Of a stretch of 64,000 nucleotides of DNA, positions 11,850 through 25,771 are shown in pieces. The DNA is from Arabidopsis thaliana (lineage: Eukaryota > Streptophyta > Magnoliopsida > Brassicales > Brassicaceae), in assembly GCF_000001735.4 (NCBI RefSeq), contig NC_003076.8:22013835-22077834 (forward strand), in the 5' to 3' direction. The position numbers and the translations under genes are program-made. The notes beneath the pieces are model-generated. The model made no database searches. It was given only the letters and a program-made list of their open reading frames with translations, and was not told where the DNA came from. Within the stretch, counting starts at the first letter, position 1; every line of letters begins with the position of its first letter.

Positions 11850-14800
11850 TCAATAATCATCAAAATCGTCGGGATTGGGTTTAGGAGAGGTTAATATTGC
11901 TGCATAGAGCCTCAATTTGTCTTCTCCTAAGGACGCACATCTTGACAATGGTCTTCTCGGCCTTATGAACGACAGTGATGTCAACGTTAGCCTATGCTTG
12001 TACCTGTCATGTTGATTATAATTAATAACTATTTACATAATCAAGAAATGCATATGATATATGAAGAGAACATAATTATGAATTTTAAACAAATTTAAAA
12101 GAAAATTTCCATATGATATATTCAGGAGGAATGTGTGAAACAAGATTATTCTTCTATCCATTAAACAACTTTTTTTTTCTTCTTCTATAAACTGATATCA
12201 ATGAGTGAGATTAAAAGTCAATAAATGAGACGTACCTTCGCCAAGCTAGCTGAACCGCAACCGCGGCCCAAGTCCGCCATCCGGGAGAATAATAGCGAGC
12301 ACTACGTTTGACTTTCTCGTTAACAAAAGTGTAACGAAAATGCTGCGTCACGTACTTAACGTCTTCGGCGTCGAGGCCAAACGCTTCGGTGGTCTCGAGT
12401 GTTACAAGCGTTGAAGAAGAAGGCGGTAGCCTCTCCACGAAGGGTCGTCGGAGACACCACGAGAGAAGCTCGTCGCCGCTGAAATTTCCCGGACCTAACA
12501 TGCAACAGCTCTTGACACCGTCTCTTAGTAACTGACTGCTTTGAAGATGACCTCTCACTACGAATAACATTCTCTGTACTGCATCTCCTTCTTTCTGAAT
12601 CTGCATTTTCAAAGATTTCATTACTTTGCCTTCATTGTTGACGTTAACAGTTTCTTGGATCTCACGCTAACAATCAAAGGCTTTATGATGGTTTTGAAAC
12701 CGGTTACAATTTTTTATTTTGTATATGAAGAAGCATACTTTACAAACGAATTGTAATTTCAGTTTTTAATAAGATTTTGGTATATATATTAATTTGTTTA
12801 CGTCCCCTAAATTGGTTTGAAGATACTTACTGTTTCTCCTTTGGTGAAAATGAGAGACTTCACACGGTCGCATATATTCTCAAGCACCAAATCATCCATA
12901 TGCTGAAACAATGGAACCTGTAGTACTCATCCACTTTAATCACCATTAACTAATTTCATCGTTATAATTAATCTTCCTTTTTTCTTTAATCGATAATAAA
13001 TCATGACGATCAATCTGACCTGCCGGACTAAGTCTAGACAGAGGTGGTACTTGATGTCTCTCCTAAGACCTTCTGGAAGGTTCTGAACCATTTCACACTC
13101 GTCTACACCGCGCATAGCAGCCCATCTTTGCCGCTCATAGTTGCGGACTCGCTGTCTAAACCCTATTGGCAAATGTCTCTTCTTCATCCACCACTCTATG
13201 TTCCTCATTTTCAAGTGCATTGCTTGCTTCTTTGAAGTTGTAGCGTGCAGAAATACCTTCGTTTTAGAAACAAATTAGAAATCTTTAACTTGATTATCAT
13301 GTTATTTATCAAAATTATGAAAATGTAAGATCTATATACCTTGATGTTACCAATCAACATGGTAACGAGAAGAAGACCACTTGTTAGAACTATGATATTG
13401 AAGACAACCTCCGACCATTCTGTTGTGCTCTCCAAATTCCCAAATGTGCTGATTAATTATACAGATAAGAAAAGATTATGCAAACTTTTCTTTTTTACAT
13501 TAATCATTTTATTGGTGAAATTATGTATATACACATATATGTAAATGATGAACTAAAGCATAATTTATTTGATTTGATTTCTTTAGTTTTGTCTCATGGG
13601 GTGAATTGGTATGATCACATATAAACTCGCACCAAGCCTGATTGAAAAATCAAATAATTATAGTGATTAGGATGTGAGATACCTGAGAGTCATGAGACCC
13701 CAAAAGATAGGAAAAAGGATTTTCTCCAACCGACTCTCACTGCTCACAAGTTGAATGGTCCATTGATAAGCACCATATGTGTAATTGGTGTTAATATCTA
13801 AGCAAACAGATCGAGCTTGATGGTTTTGTGCCCAAGCAAGTCTAGCTCTGTCAAGGACCATCACGGTCGTTCCATAGTACACCGGTTCCTTACATGACAA
13901 CATCCTTAAGTCGCATCCTATCGTGTTTTCACATTGTTCCTTAAGACATTTCGCTGACCTTTGAACTCCTAACAAGTACCAACACGCTCCTGCCGCCTGT
14001 AGTTCATAATTAATAGCTAGTAACACATAATTTTGGCAGATTAATAGATTTTGGATTTGTATTATAAATTTATAATTGATTGCATTTGTTGTACGGTTAA
14101 TGATTGATTAAATTCTCGTATGATGTTAAGTCAAAGTTGATGAGTCATTGAGGGAAAATAAAAATGAACCGTTAAATTTATAGTATTTGAAAACAAGAAG
14201 CTAATGATTGCATATTTAATAATTACAACTTAAGACTTTCGTAAATTAATCATACGTAAAACCAAGGCACGTTGTGTTTAGTTTCATCAAATAATTTGAT
14301 TGCGACTTTGTGATGGAAAGAATCATACCTTCCTCCTAACAAATCTATTCTTATTTTGGCATTTTCTGATGTATTCTTTTCTTTTAAAAGACTCCCACAG
14401 CAATGGAAAAGGTCCATGTGAAAATATTTTAGGTATGATATCTTAAATAATCTTACAATCAAAACCTTATAAAATATAATTATTTGGCACCTGAAAATCA
14501 ACACTTTCTCATTGAATTAACTTTTCTAAAACTTTCCACACAAGAAATGAAGCATTAAAAGCATCTAACTAGAGTTTTTTTACAGTAGCTATTGACATAG
14601 CTATTGAAATTTTGTATTTACCAATATGTTAAGCAATACAAAACAGTTTATCAAATAACTTACATGAGCCGCGACGAAATAAGCGATCATGTTGAGTGCA
14701 ATGCCCCACCAAACGGTGCCGAAGATGTAACCCGAGAGAGTAGCATTGCGGCGGAGATGGCGGATTGAGTGATATATTTTCGGTAGATATTGGAAGAGGA

Positions 14801-16137
14801 ATGTTACAAGCAAAACTGACACCACTAAAGTCACAGAGCCTCTCTTTAGAAGAGAAGGTATCACTACCCACAACACCACCTGCTCACAATATTTATTCAT
14901 AACTTTTAATTAAATAATTGTAACAAGAAAACAAAAATGTACAATACGAATAGATAACTGAAAACGAATGAACTGTATTATTTTTGGTCCACACACGAAC
15001 ATGATTAGGTCAGACTAAGTGAGAGTTCTTTCAGACCATATAATTATTTAGTTATAATTTTTTTTCTAGATTACTCAATTTTAGATTTGTACTAAGATTT
15101 GATTACTATGATTATGCCTTTAAACAGTATTAGTAGTTGTAATCTTATTTGAAGTTTAGTCACTATCTAAATGATAGTAAACTTTGGAACATTTAAATGT
15201 GTTATGTGTGCATATAAAATGAAAAATCTGCCTCGACTAATATAATGGAACCATCTCAGTACAACCACTTGATCTACATCTAATTTTGGCATATTATAAC
15301 TATATAATAAGTAAGCAATATTTTAACTAATCCAAAACTTCACATAGTTTTGCACGATGAGTTTCTTTTTTTGGTATAAATTTTGAAATTTTCTCCATGG
15401 ATTGTTCTGTAGTCTAGGAAGAAATTAAGATAGAAGCTCATACGAATGATTACATCTAATATAAAAGACACTTCAAAACAATTAAATCAGTTTTCTTTAA
15501 AATAGGAATATTAAAATATTGGTTAATTACTAACCTGAGGTAATGGTAATATGACGAAGAGATCGAAGAAGAACCCATTCTTCTTAACGTAAGGTGGAGC
15601 AACCCTCGTAGAGCCACGTGTCCCTCCTCCTTTGTTGGTATCGCCGTCGCTATCTCCGCCGGGATAAGGCCACCGGCGAGCAATCTTGAACTGAATCCAA
15701 ATGTTCCAAAGGTGCAAAAGATCGGTCATGGAGCGTAAGGCAGTGACGGTAAGAGCAAGCCAACCGTCGACGAGGAGACACATACACGTGTCGCTCACTG
15801 ATAGGGTATAGAGAAAAAGTGGGTCTACGAATAGACCCGTTGCGCATACAAGGAGAAAGACTTTGTTCCATTCTCGAACCCATTTGGATCTCGGGTCAAG
15901 TATTCGACCCAACATCATCCATTTGTTGTTATTACTTGACCCGTTTCTTCTTCCTCCGCACGTGAGCCCTATACGTGGGTCTTCTTCTTCCTCTTCTTCC
16001 TCCTCTTCTTCGATTTCTTCCATCTCTTCTTCTTCTTCATCTTCCTCCTCCGTGTTATCTTCTTCTGAGTAATATCCAACGCTGCTTGAGTCACGTGAGA
16101 AGCGTGATGCGCGTGTGAATTCTTGTTCTGTGGCCAT
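11850..16137 (-). CDS. CNGC4: Cyclic nucleotide-gated channel 4 (DND2/HLM1)
   Basis: Eight exons: 15535-16137, 14664-14879, 13683-13996, 13340-13448, 13020-13256, 12831-12917, 12236-12600, 11850-12003; 694 residues. The N terminus has a long Glu run (about residues 28-56). Six membrane segments follow through exons 1-4. The pore turn reads MTLSTFGNLES, so the filter triplet is GNL at about 381-383. Exon 5 starts the C-linker (HLKMRNIEWWMKKRHLP), and exons 6-7 hold the cyclic-nucleotide-binding domain with its phosphate cassette PGNFSGDELLSW. A calmodulin-binding IQ segment (VAVQLAWRRYKHR) spans the exon 7/8 junction at about 633-648. It is a plasma-membrane Ca2+-permeable channel. CNGC4 works with CNGC2 in immunity, and its loss gives the dnd2/hlm1 defence phenotype (established knowledge). 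An upstream in-frame ATG would add eight residues; the shorter start is the usual one. Confidence 0.95.
15978..16063. repeat. CTT/CCT triplet-rich coding microsatellite
   Basis: Plus-strand TCT/TCC/TTC triplets that encode the Glu run near the CNGC4 N terminus on the minus strand. It creates a false serine-rich open frame on the plus strand (15863-16072). Run length may vary between accessions. Confidence 0.8.
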
Positions 16138-18867
16138 TGAAAGTACTAACGCATGCAACACAGAGAGAGATAGTTATTTTGTGAAGGTCGACAATGGAGA
16201 GAAATCTTGGAGATGAACGTTGTCTTAATTATGAAGAAGAATTTTCTAAAAATGTAAAAGAAATGACATAGTGCTATTCAAATTACCATTATACCCTTGC
16301 GAGTTTTTGTTATACTAATAAGAAACTATATAATTAGGAGTTTAGTATGTTGAAGAAGAATTATTATACGATTGAAAGTAATTGATTAGTAGCAACGACC
16401 AGCAATTATAAGCACAAACATGTAACATTCATGTACCAAACATGGAAAGTGAAGGATCATTCTAAGTTATGAATACAAAAGAAATGTAAAGACAAAGAAC
16501 AGTTGTAGTCTTTCTATATGTTAGGAAATGCCTAAAACACTATCTTTAATATAGAGTTTGCAAGGGAAAAAAGAACACCTAGCTAAAAACAAAATGAACA
16601 CTAATGCCAGTAGTATTTGATTAAACACTAAAAACAACTTCTTGAAATACAAATGAGTCCTTTTGTTTCTTCTATAATCATTTCTACAAATAATGAAAGT
16701 TAAAAGTCAGTGTTTAGTTTTTTTTTGGTATCCCAGTCAAAACTTGAGGCTAAGGGGTGTTCATGTAATTTGACAAACGTAAAAGCATAATGAGTTTGAA
16801 TAGTTTGGTCTCATTCGTAGAATCGTAGATACGTTCGAAGCAAATAAATAGAGAGAGAGTCTTTTTTTAAGAAAAAAAAGGAAACAAGTTTTGGTACTTT
16901 TGTTTTTCTTGATAATACGTTTTGTTATTTTCTTTCGCCATCGAAGGAATTTTTTTCCTTAAGGATTTTGAACTCTTTTTTCTTCTTATTTTTTTTTTCA
17001 GAGCTTTTTGTACCATATATATAATATAAGAAGCAAACAAACATCTAGATGTTGAATGTGATCCTTGTCGATTCAATAATGTATGATATCATCATTATTG
17101 ATCCCGTTAAATTAGTAAAAAAAAAAACAGCTGAAACAAAAATACTAACAGAAAACTGAAATTGTACCATATAAGCTAATTGTATCTAAGAGATGTGCAA
17201 TATTTATTAATTGAAGAATAAACCACTATATACATGTGTATATATACTTTTACCGATACATTAACTTGAATAGAATAACGGTTTCAACAGTGAACATAAC
17301 ACTGTTAAAACAAAACACTAGACATTGTATTCATTAGATAGACGCAATTTTTTCGAGAAGAAATAGGTGCTCATATAATATAATCAAATGAGAAAGCGAT
17401 AAATTTAGGACTGGTTTTTACCAACTCGTAGACAACAAGACCAAATAGGGTTAATCTGTATGCATGCTTGATTTGGATTCATGCATGATAATTTGGATAT
17501 GTGAGTGACGTAATGAATTTTAGCGACACACAAAAACTTCAGTAAACAGTATACTTATTTCATATATTCTTAAGCACATGGAGTTTATTAATTCAGCATA
17601 TAAAAACGAATTATATAATAGAAAAAAGTGGAAGATAGAAGATATGTGTTTGGCATGAGTCACATGAAATGTTCATTTTTGTTGGGTTGTTATGTAATAA
17701 AAGTATTTTGAGCTTCTTTGTTCACTAAACTCCAACATAGTAATTTGTCATTTCTTAGAATAAGTACATCTCTTACATATGGCAATTCTAACCATCACTC
17801 TCTCTAACCTCTCCCCACCTCATATTCCATCTTCTCACTCTTTTATCTCTCTTTCATTATTATTATATCAAATTGTTTTTAGACCGTTTCTCTATACATA
17901 TTCGCTGTTATTCTCTTTGGCATATTTCCTGAATTATTTTAGTTATTTTCCCTCTATTTATCATGATATTAATAATATATAAAAGCAAAATAAAATAAAA
18001 TGGGCCGAGGCCTTAAGCCCATTTTTAAGATTGGGTGAAGCATTTATAGTGGCCTCGAGTTGGAAAAAACCAGAACCAAACCAATTATGAACCGTTTGAT
18101 TTTCATGAATAATCAAACCGTATAACATTTTAAAGTTTGGGTATATTAAGACAAAACGAAACTAAAAGAGGGACCATACATGTAAATATATATTCCTTTA
18201 GAACTTTCGTCTCCCTAAATTTTTGGTCATTCACTCTCTCTCTGTCGCCTCTCGCTTTGAAATTCCCCGCGCCTGTCTCTCCTAATCATAGTCTCGCTTA
18301 CCTCCGTCGGATTCTCTCTATTTCCGGTCACCGGAGCTCCGTCGGTTCACTTTAATCCGTTTGAATACCAGGTTAGGGTTCTATTTTCCACACAGCTGAG
18401 AAAATGCGAGAACTAAAGAAATTTCTCGAAACAGTCCTAGTGATTAAATTTGGTTAGTGGCTTTCGGATTTAGGAGAAATCCTTTAGTGGAGCTTCATTT
18501 TATAGTATTGAAACTGTTTAATTTCTAATTTTCTAGCCAACTTTGAAGTACATTTTCGCTTTCAAATCCGAGTGATTTTGATCCTCGGGTTTTGATTTTG
18601 TTACTTAGGTTTTCTATTCATAGAATCAATTTCAGACCTGATTTCTGTTGTTTTTAGGAACTAAATGACGATTTTGGTTTATCAAATCCACATTCTTTAG
18701 GGTTTTAGCTTTTTTTCAGTATGTTTTAGTAATAAAGGCTGAATGGATTCAATCAAAGATATGTGCTTGATTCTTATCTGAGATTACTTTTCTTAGTATG
18801 AGATCATGTAAATTTTTCGTTTTGGTCTTTTTCAGGTTTACTTACTGAGCTGCAAACACTTGGCATC
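16138..18867. other. Intergenic between divergent CNGC4 and MRE11, with MRE11 5' leader
   Basis: About 2 kb of AT-rich DNA with no convincing gene, then the MRE11 leader. A pyrimidine-rich leader exon runs from roughly 18200 to 18371 (CTCTCTCTGTCGCC), with a donor at CAG/GTTAGG (18372) and an acceptor TTTTTCAG at 18835. This gives a 5'-UTR intron of about 464 bp. Open frames at 17779 and 18137 lie in pyrimidine-rich DNA and look spurious. Confidence 0.6.
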
Positions 18868-21800
18868 ATGTCTAGGTCAGCTTTTGGATTTGTCTTTACA
18901 CTCTTTCATGGATATATTTATACATGTTTAACTCTGATATATATGCTGCGCCAGCTGTGTATTAATGGATACTGACTATAGGAAAACTAGATGTCTAAAG
19001 CTTTATTGAAATGAACAATTTTTTTTTTTCATTTTGTTTTTTGAAAAACTTATGAGTGTCAGTGTATGATTGTAAAACTTGACAGGGAGGATTTTAGTGA
19101 TACACTTCGAGTACTTGTTGCAACTGATTGCCACTTGGGCTACATGGAGAAGGATGAAATTAGGCGGCATGATTCATTTAAGGCTTTCGAAGAGATATGT
19201 TCTATAGCTGAGGAGAAACAGGTCTGGTATTCAGTATCTATCCCTTGCCAGTATTATCTTGCGTTTGAATCATCTAACATATTATCTTAAATAAAAATCT
19301 TCTCCCAATATTATGAGTAGTAAACAGTGTTCTACCTAATTTTAACAAAAATTCAACCAATTGCGAGGAAGAATTCTCAGAAAGTTTCATATCTTCTTTT
19401 TTCACTCTTTTGAAACAGGTGGACTTCTTACTCCTCGGAGGTGATCTTTTTCATGAGAATAAACCCTCTAGAACTACGTTAGTTAAAGCCATTGAAATTC
19501 TTCGTCGCCACTGTCTGAATGATAAACCAGTGCAGTTTCAAGTAGTCAGCGACCAGACAGTAAATTTTCAGAATGCGTGAGACTCTATCCTTTCTGCTAT
19601 TAATCTAATCATAACAGGAAATAATTTCAACTGAACTAATTAATTGGCAAATTGGCTCAAATTCGTGTATAGATCTACGTATTCTTATTAATCCCTTGAC
19701 ATTATTTTCTGGCTACAGGTTTGGTCAAGTCAATTACGAGGATCCACACTTCAATGTAGGCTTGCCCGTGTTCAGTATTCATGGAAACCATGATGATCCA
19801 GCCGGAGTGGTACATCACTTACATCTGCATGCTCTTGTTATGCAAACTCATTTGAATAGGTATATAGAACTGGATTAGTTAGTGAATAGGTATTTTATTG
19901 TGTTTTTGTTCTATGTCTCTTATGGCTACAGGACAATCTTTCTGCAATTGATATTCTTTCCGCATGCAACCTTGTGAACTATTTTGGAAAGATGGTTCTT
20001 GGTGGTTCTGGTGTTGGCCAGATTACTCTCTACCCTATACTTATGAAGAAGGTTGGTGTAAAGAATTTCTAACCTAGACACCTGGCTCCCCCTGACTTCT
20101 TGGACTATCATTTAATCAAATTAATGTTTAGGGCTCAACAACCGTGGCTCTCTATGGTTTAGGAAACATCAGGGATGAACGTCTCAATAGAATGTTTCAG
20201 GTAATCCAGAGGACCCTCACCTTTTGCTATACAATTGTTAATTGTGTTAATATTTATTGGTTTCACAGACCCCACATGCTGTCCAATGGATGAGGCCTGA
20301 AGTTCAAGAAGGATGTGATGTTTCTGACTGGTTCAACATTCTGGTGCTTCATCAAAATAGGTTGATTCCATTGCTATAACATCTTTTAGATCGTTTTCTT
20401 ACTCATTCTGTATCAGAAAATTTGATACTGTATTCATATGACTTGCAGGGTGAAATCAAACCCCAAAAATGCAATAAGTGAGCACTTTCTTCCACGTTTC
20501 CTCGACTTCATTGTGTGGGGCCATGAGCATGAATGCCTAATCGACCCCCAGGTCCATGAAAAATTTGATTTTTGGAGTTATTGCATTTAAATAAGAGTGA
20601 GCCACAATGTTACTTGCCTCTTTGAGCTAAAAGCTATTAAACTTTTGAAGGAGGTATCTGGAATGGGCTTCCACATCACACAACCAGGATCTTCTGTGGC
20701 AACATCACTTATTGATGGGGAATCGAAGCCAAAACATGTTCTTCTCTTAGAAATCAAGGTTCTTCAGCAAACAATCTGAAATTTCATCTTCACTTTATTC
20801 GTACTTCATTTTCTGGTCTTTTTTCCTCCTTTTCAATCAAGCATGTAAGCTTGAGTGACTTAAAATATATGACTTACAGGGAAATCAATATCGTCCTACG
20901 AAGATACCTTTGACATCTGTGAGGCCTTTTGAGTATACAGAGGTAAAGTTTACTTTTCCTTAATATGTTATGGTGGTGGCAGACTTCTTTGCTTACATAT
21001 TTTCAAAGTGCAGATTGTTTTAAAGGATGAAAGTGATATTGATCCCAATGATCAAAACTCAATTCTGGAACACTTGGATAAAGTGGTACCTATTCCCTCT
21101 TCTCATAGTTCATGTGGATATCTTTTCTCCTGCCCTTTTTGAATAACCAGTCACTGAATGTCTCTACTAATATCTACAAAATTGTTAGGTCAGAAATCTA
21201 ATAGAGAAAGCTAGCAAAAAAGCTGTTAACAGATCAGAGATCAAACTCCCATTGGTTCGAATCAAGGTAACTTGTTTCCAAGTTTTCTTCAAACTGCTGC
21301 AAATTCTAGCAACACTCATATAATTAAACCTTTATTTTCTAACCCAACTCTAGAGGCTAGGCTTTGCCAGTTTGATGCATGCACACCCATAGCCACAAAC
21401 AGATAATTGTTATTAAGAATATTAAATGACTGACAAAAGACTAAGATCTGCTTCATCTTTCAGGTAGATTATTCTGGATTTATGACGATAAATCCTCAAA
21501 GATTTGGACAGAAATATGTGGGAAAGGTACCTAGAAATTAGTTACTGTAACATGATGGTCACCATACTTCTTTGAATGTTGGCTAACTAATGACAAAGTC
21601 CCAAACACTTACAGGTTGCAAATCCCCAGGACATTTTGATATTTTCCAAGGCTTCTAAGAAGGGTCGGAGCGAAGGTAAGGGCATTGGTGTACTAGTAAT
21701 TTATACAATTTTGTTTGGATTAGATTGATGCACGTGCTTTTACTCTAACTTGTAATAGCTTATCTGGCAAAAATTACGGTTAAGTAGTGTATCTGAGATA

Positions 21801-23915
21801 TAGTAATGTAGAACAATATGGGCCTATGATAACCTCCTTTGTTGTTTTATTGTCGGTATTATAATTCTCGTCATATATATCATGACTACTAACTTTCTGT
21901 TGTGTGGAGCTTGATATTGATGTATTGAGTGTTAATTTTCTTTCTGTTCCACTTTTCTTGTTATAGTTCATGTTTCTTCGTGTGTAACCTATAGCATCAA
22001 AATTTTGCGAATCTTATGGATTATCTCTAGTTAGTATATATTGGAAATTTGCCATTTTGATAATTTTTTTGTCTAGTGAATTGAATGGCAATGATGCATG
22101 TCCTGATGGTTGTCCAGTGATCCAGTTATGATATATTTCAATCTTCCATTTCACAGCCAACATCGATGATTCTGAGCGGCTTCGTCCAGAAGAACTGAAC
22201 CAGCAGAATATAGAAGCTTTAGTAGCTGAAAGCAACCTGGTACATCCTGCAACCTTCTTTCCTTATGATTGTGTTATTATCGTCAACCCCTGTAGAACTT
22301 TGCCACAGAATGATATAGACTTGGGTAGTTACCAAATGGGCATGAGTACACTATGGGATGATCATTCTATTTTCTTCCGCAGAAAATGGAGATCCTTCCA
22401 GTTAACGATCTGGATGTTGCTCTTCACAATTTTGTGAACAAGGATGATAAACTAGCCTTCTACTCATGCGTTCAGTACAATCTTCAAGAGACTCGTGTAT
22501 GTACTATTTTTTACTTCACCATTCAATACAAAGTTCTGCATAGGATATTATTTTTATTTCGTAGCACGTCCTTGTTATTGCTTTTATGATTTATCTCTTC
22601 CCTCTTTTTGTACAGGGTAAACTTGCAAAGGATTCAGATGCCAAGAAATTTGAGGAAGATGACTTGATTCTTAAAGTGGGAGAGTGCTTAGAGGCAAGAA
22701 GATATAGATTCAGTTAGTTCTGCCGCAGATTATGAGAACCAGCAGAATATTGATCTCACTTGCATTATTGTTCGTGCAGGAACGCTTGAAAGATAGGTCC
22801 ACTCGACCCACTGGTTCCTCACAGTTTTTATCCACTGGATTGACTTCAGAGGTTTAAATTCTCTTTTTTAGATTTTCCTTGCCTCTGTCCTTCCGTTGGT
22901 TTCTCACAGTGCTATTTTCTACCTGAGATTGGTACAGAATTTGACAAAAGGAAGCAGTGGCATCGCGAATGCTTCGTTCAGTGATGATGAAGACACAACT
23001 CAGATGTCTGGTTTAGCTCCTCCCACTAGAGGACGAAGAGGTTCATCCACTGCTAATACAACTCGTGGTAGAGCTAAAGCCCCAACCAGAGGACGAGGCC
23101 GTGGTAAGGCCTCAAGTGCGATGAAGCAAACCACTCTTGATAGTTCTCTTGGTTTCCGCCAGTCTCAAAGGTAACTTTTTGACAGCACATTTAACCAGTT
23201 TAGGGTAGGATTCACGGACGTGCAAGGAAATGATTGGCATCACTAGCTAGCTAATGTTATGTCCCTAATTTGTCTTTCATAGATCTGCTTCGGCTGCTGC
23301 TTCAGCTGCCTTCAAAAGTGCTTCCACCATTGGAGAAGATGATGTAGATTCTCCTTCAAGCGAAGAAGTCGAGCCTGAAGATTTTAACAAACCTGACAGC
23401 AGTTCGGTATGGACTATTCCTTACACTGTTATTCATTTGTTCACTACCATAAGAAAGCCCATGTAAAAACTTGACAACATATAACTTTTGGCATTCTTAT
23501 TTCTCTATTTGAAGTAAATTTTGCGTTTTTACTTTTCCTGATTCTTGTTTGATATCCACTAAAGGAGGACGATGAGAGCACTAAAGGCAAAGGACGTAAA
23601 AGACCAGCTACTACTAAGAGAGGCAGAGGTAGAGGTTCTGGGACTTCAAAACGTGGTAGAAAAAACGAAAGCTCTTCTTCACTTAATAGGCTACTCAGTA
23701 GCAAAGACGATGACGAGGACGAAGATGATGAAGACAGAGAAAAGAAGCTTAACAAATCTCAGCCTCGGGTTTGTTAATCACATCTATTTTCCCTTCTTTC
23801 GCTGCTTATTAGCAGGTTTTAGTAAGTTGTTGTTAACCATTTGAGATCAAAGCTCACTTAATAGTACAATTTGAATATGCAGGTTACAAGGAACTATGGA
23901 GCTCTAAGAAGATAA
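18868..23915 (+). CDS. MRE11: MRE11 DNA double-strand-break repair nuclease
   Basis: 22 coding exons: 18868-18875, 19086-19221, 19419-19576, 19719-19809, 19932-20051, 20132-20200, 20269-20360, 20449-20551, 20651-20758, 20880-20942, 21014-21085, 21189-21266, 21474-21536, 21615-21675, 22157-22239, 22383-22496, 22616-22693, 22780-22851, 22938-23170, 23283-23406, 23565-23768, 23883-23915. They sum to 2163 nt, 720 residues. Exon 1 codes only for Met-Ser and part of Arg. The phosphoesterase motifs are complete: DCH 17-19, GGD 55-57, GNHD 123-126, LHQN 221-224, GHEH 249-252. A DNA-binding capping domain follows, then a C terminus with RGR repeats and acidic Ser/Asp/Glu runs. The protein is the Mn2+-dependent nuclease of the MRE11-RAD50-NBS1 complex (break resection, meiosis, telomeres). 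The intron after 22693 begins with GC, not GT. A 5'-UTR intron precedes the start. Confidence 0.96.
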
Positions 23916-24589
23916 ATACATATCAAACCCCAATCTCTGACATCACAACGAAGCTTCATTTTTCTGTTATTTTCTAGCGACCTCTCAAGCGGAACAACTT
24001 CTGAAGAAGAGAAATTAGTACTAACAAGAGTTCTGTGAGATGATGTACAGAGAATTTTGTAGTGTTTTTTTTTCTTGCTCTTTTTAAGGTTACGTTGTTG
24101 ATGAATGAGGCAATATGATTAACGTCAGTAAGAAGTCTAAAACTGTAGTAACCAACAAGTTACTTAGCCAATAATTTAATCCCTAATTTTACATTTGAAA
24201 TTCAAATAATTTGGGACAATCTAATTAATATTGGAAATTCGAATAATTTAACTAATATTACATTTTACATCTAAATCATAGTTTATAGGAAAAAAAATAA
24301 AACATTATAAAATAAAGAGTAAAAAACTTAAATGGGCAACCAGAAAAGAAATATGGATAAAAAAGAGATGGAATTAGAGATACTTCAAATCCAAAGCTGT
24401 TTCCTGATTGGCTAATCCCAACATCTCACTCTCTATCTATATCCCATCTCTGATTCTCCCACCTCTCTTCTCATCCACAAAATACTAACATAAAAGTCAA
24501 AGTCCCTGAGACCAATACTTTCACCAAACAGCAAAACAAGAAGAACAACAACACTAAGCAAAAAAGAAAAGCTCAAGCCGAGAGAGACA
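23916..24589. other. MRE11 3' flank and LHCB3 promoter
   Basis: 674 bp. The left part is the MRE11 3' UTR region. The right part carries light-gene promoter features listed separately, then an A-rich 5' leader directly before the LHCB3 ATG. No other gene is seen. Confidence 0.6.
24400..24445 (+). promoter_or_regulatory. Putative LHCB3 core promoter
   Basis: A reversed CCAAT box (ATTGG, 24407-24411) lies about 25 bp before a TATA-like TCTATATC (24436-24443), about 150 bp upstream of the LHCB3 start codon. GATA-type words (GGATAAAA near 24355) occur upstream, as in many light-regulated genes. Positions are read by eye; the transcription start is inferred, not shown. Confidence 0.4.
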
Positions 24590-25549
<960 letters not shown>

Positions 25550-25771
25550 ATTTTCAAGTCTTGATGTGATTCTTGTAATGATATGAACATAACCTTTCTT
25601 GTTCCTCTCAAATTACAAATCTTCTATTTGCTATGCACAGAAGAAGTCTCAAAAATACATGTCTCTCACAGCTAAATCTACAATGCTCTTAATCTAACAT
25701 TTTGGGATCGTGATACTAATACAAAGCTAAGTGGATGAAGATTCCACACACACTAATAAGTAATAAGACCC

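Noticed and set aside
15863..16072. Plus-strand serine-rich frame opposite CNGC4 exon 1
   Set aside because: Shadow of the Glu-coding triplet repeat on the other strand.
17779..17982. 67-codon hydrophobic frame upstream of MRE11
   Set aside because: Pyrimidine-rich DNA gives Ser/Leu/Phe by composition; no signal-peptide and cleavage pattern or similarity recognised.
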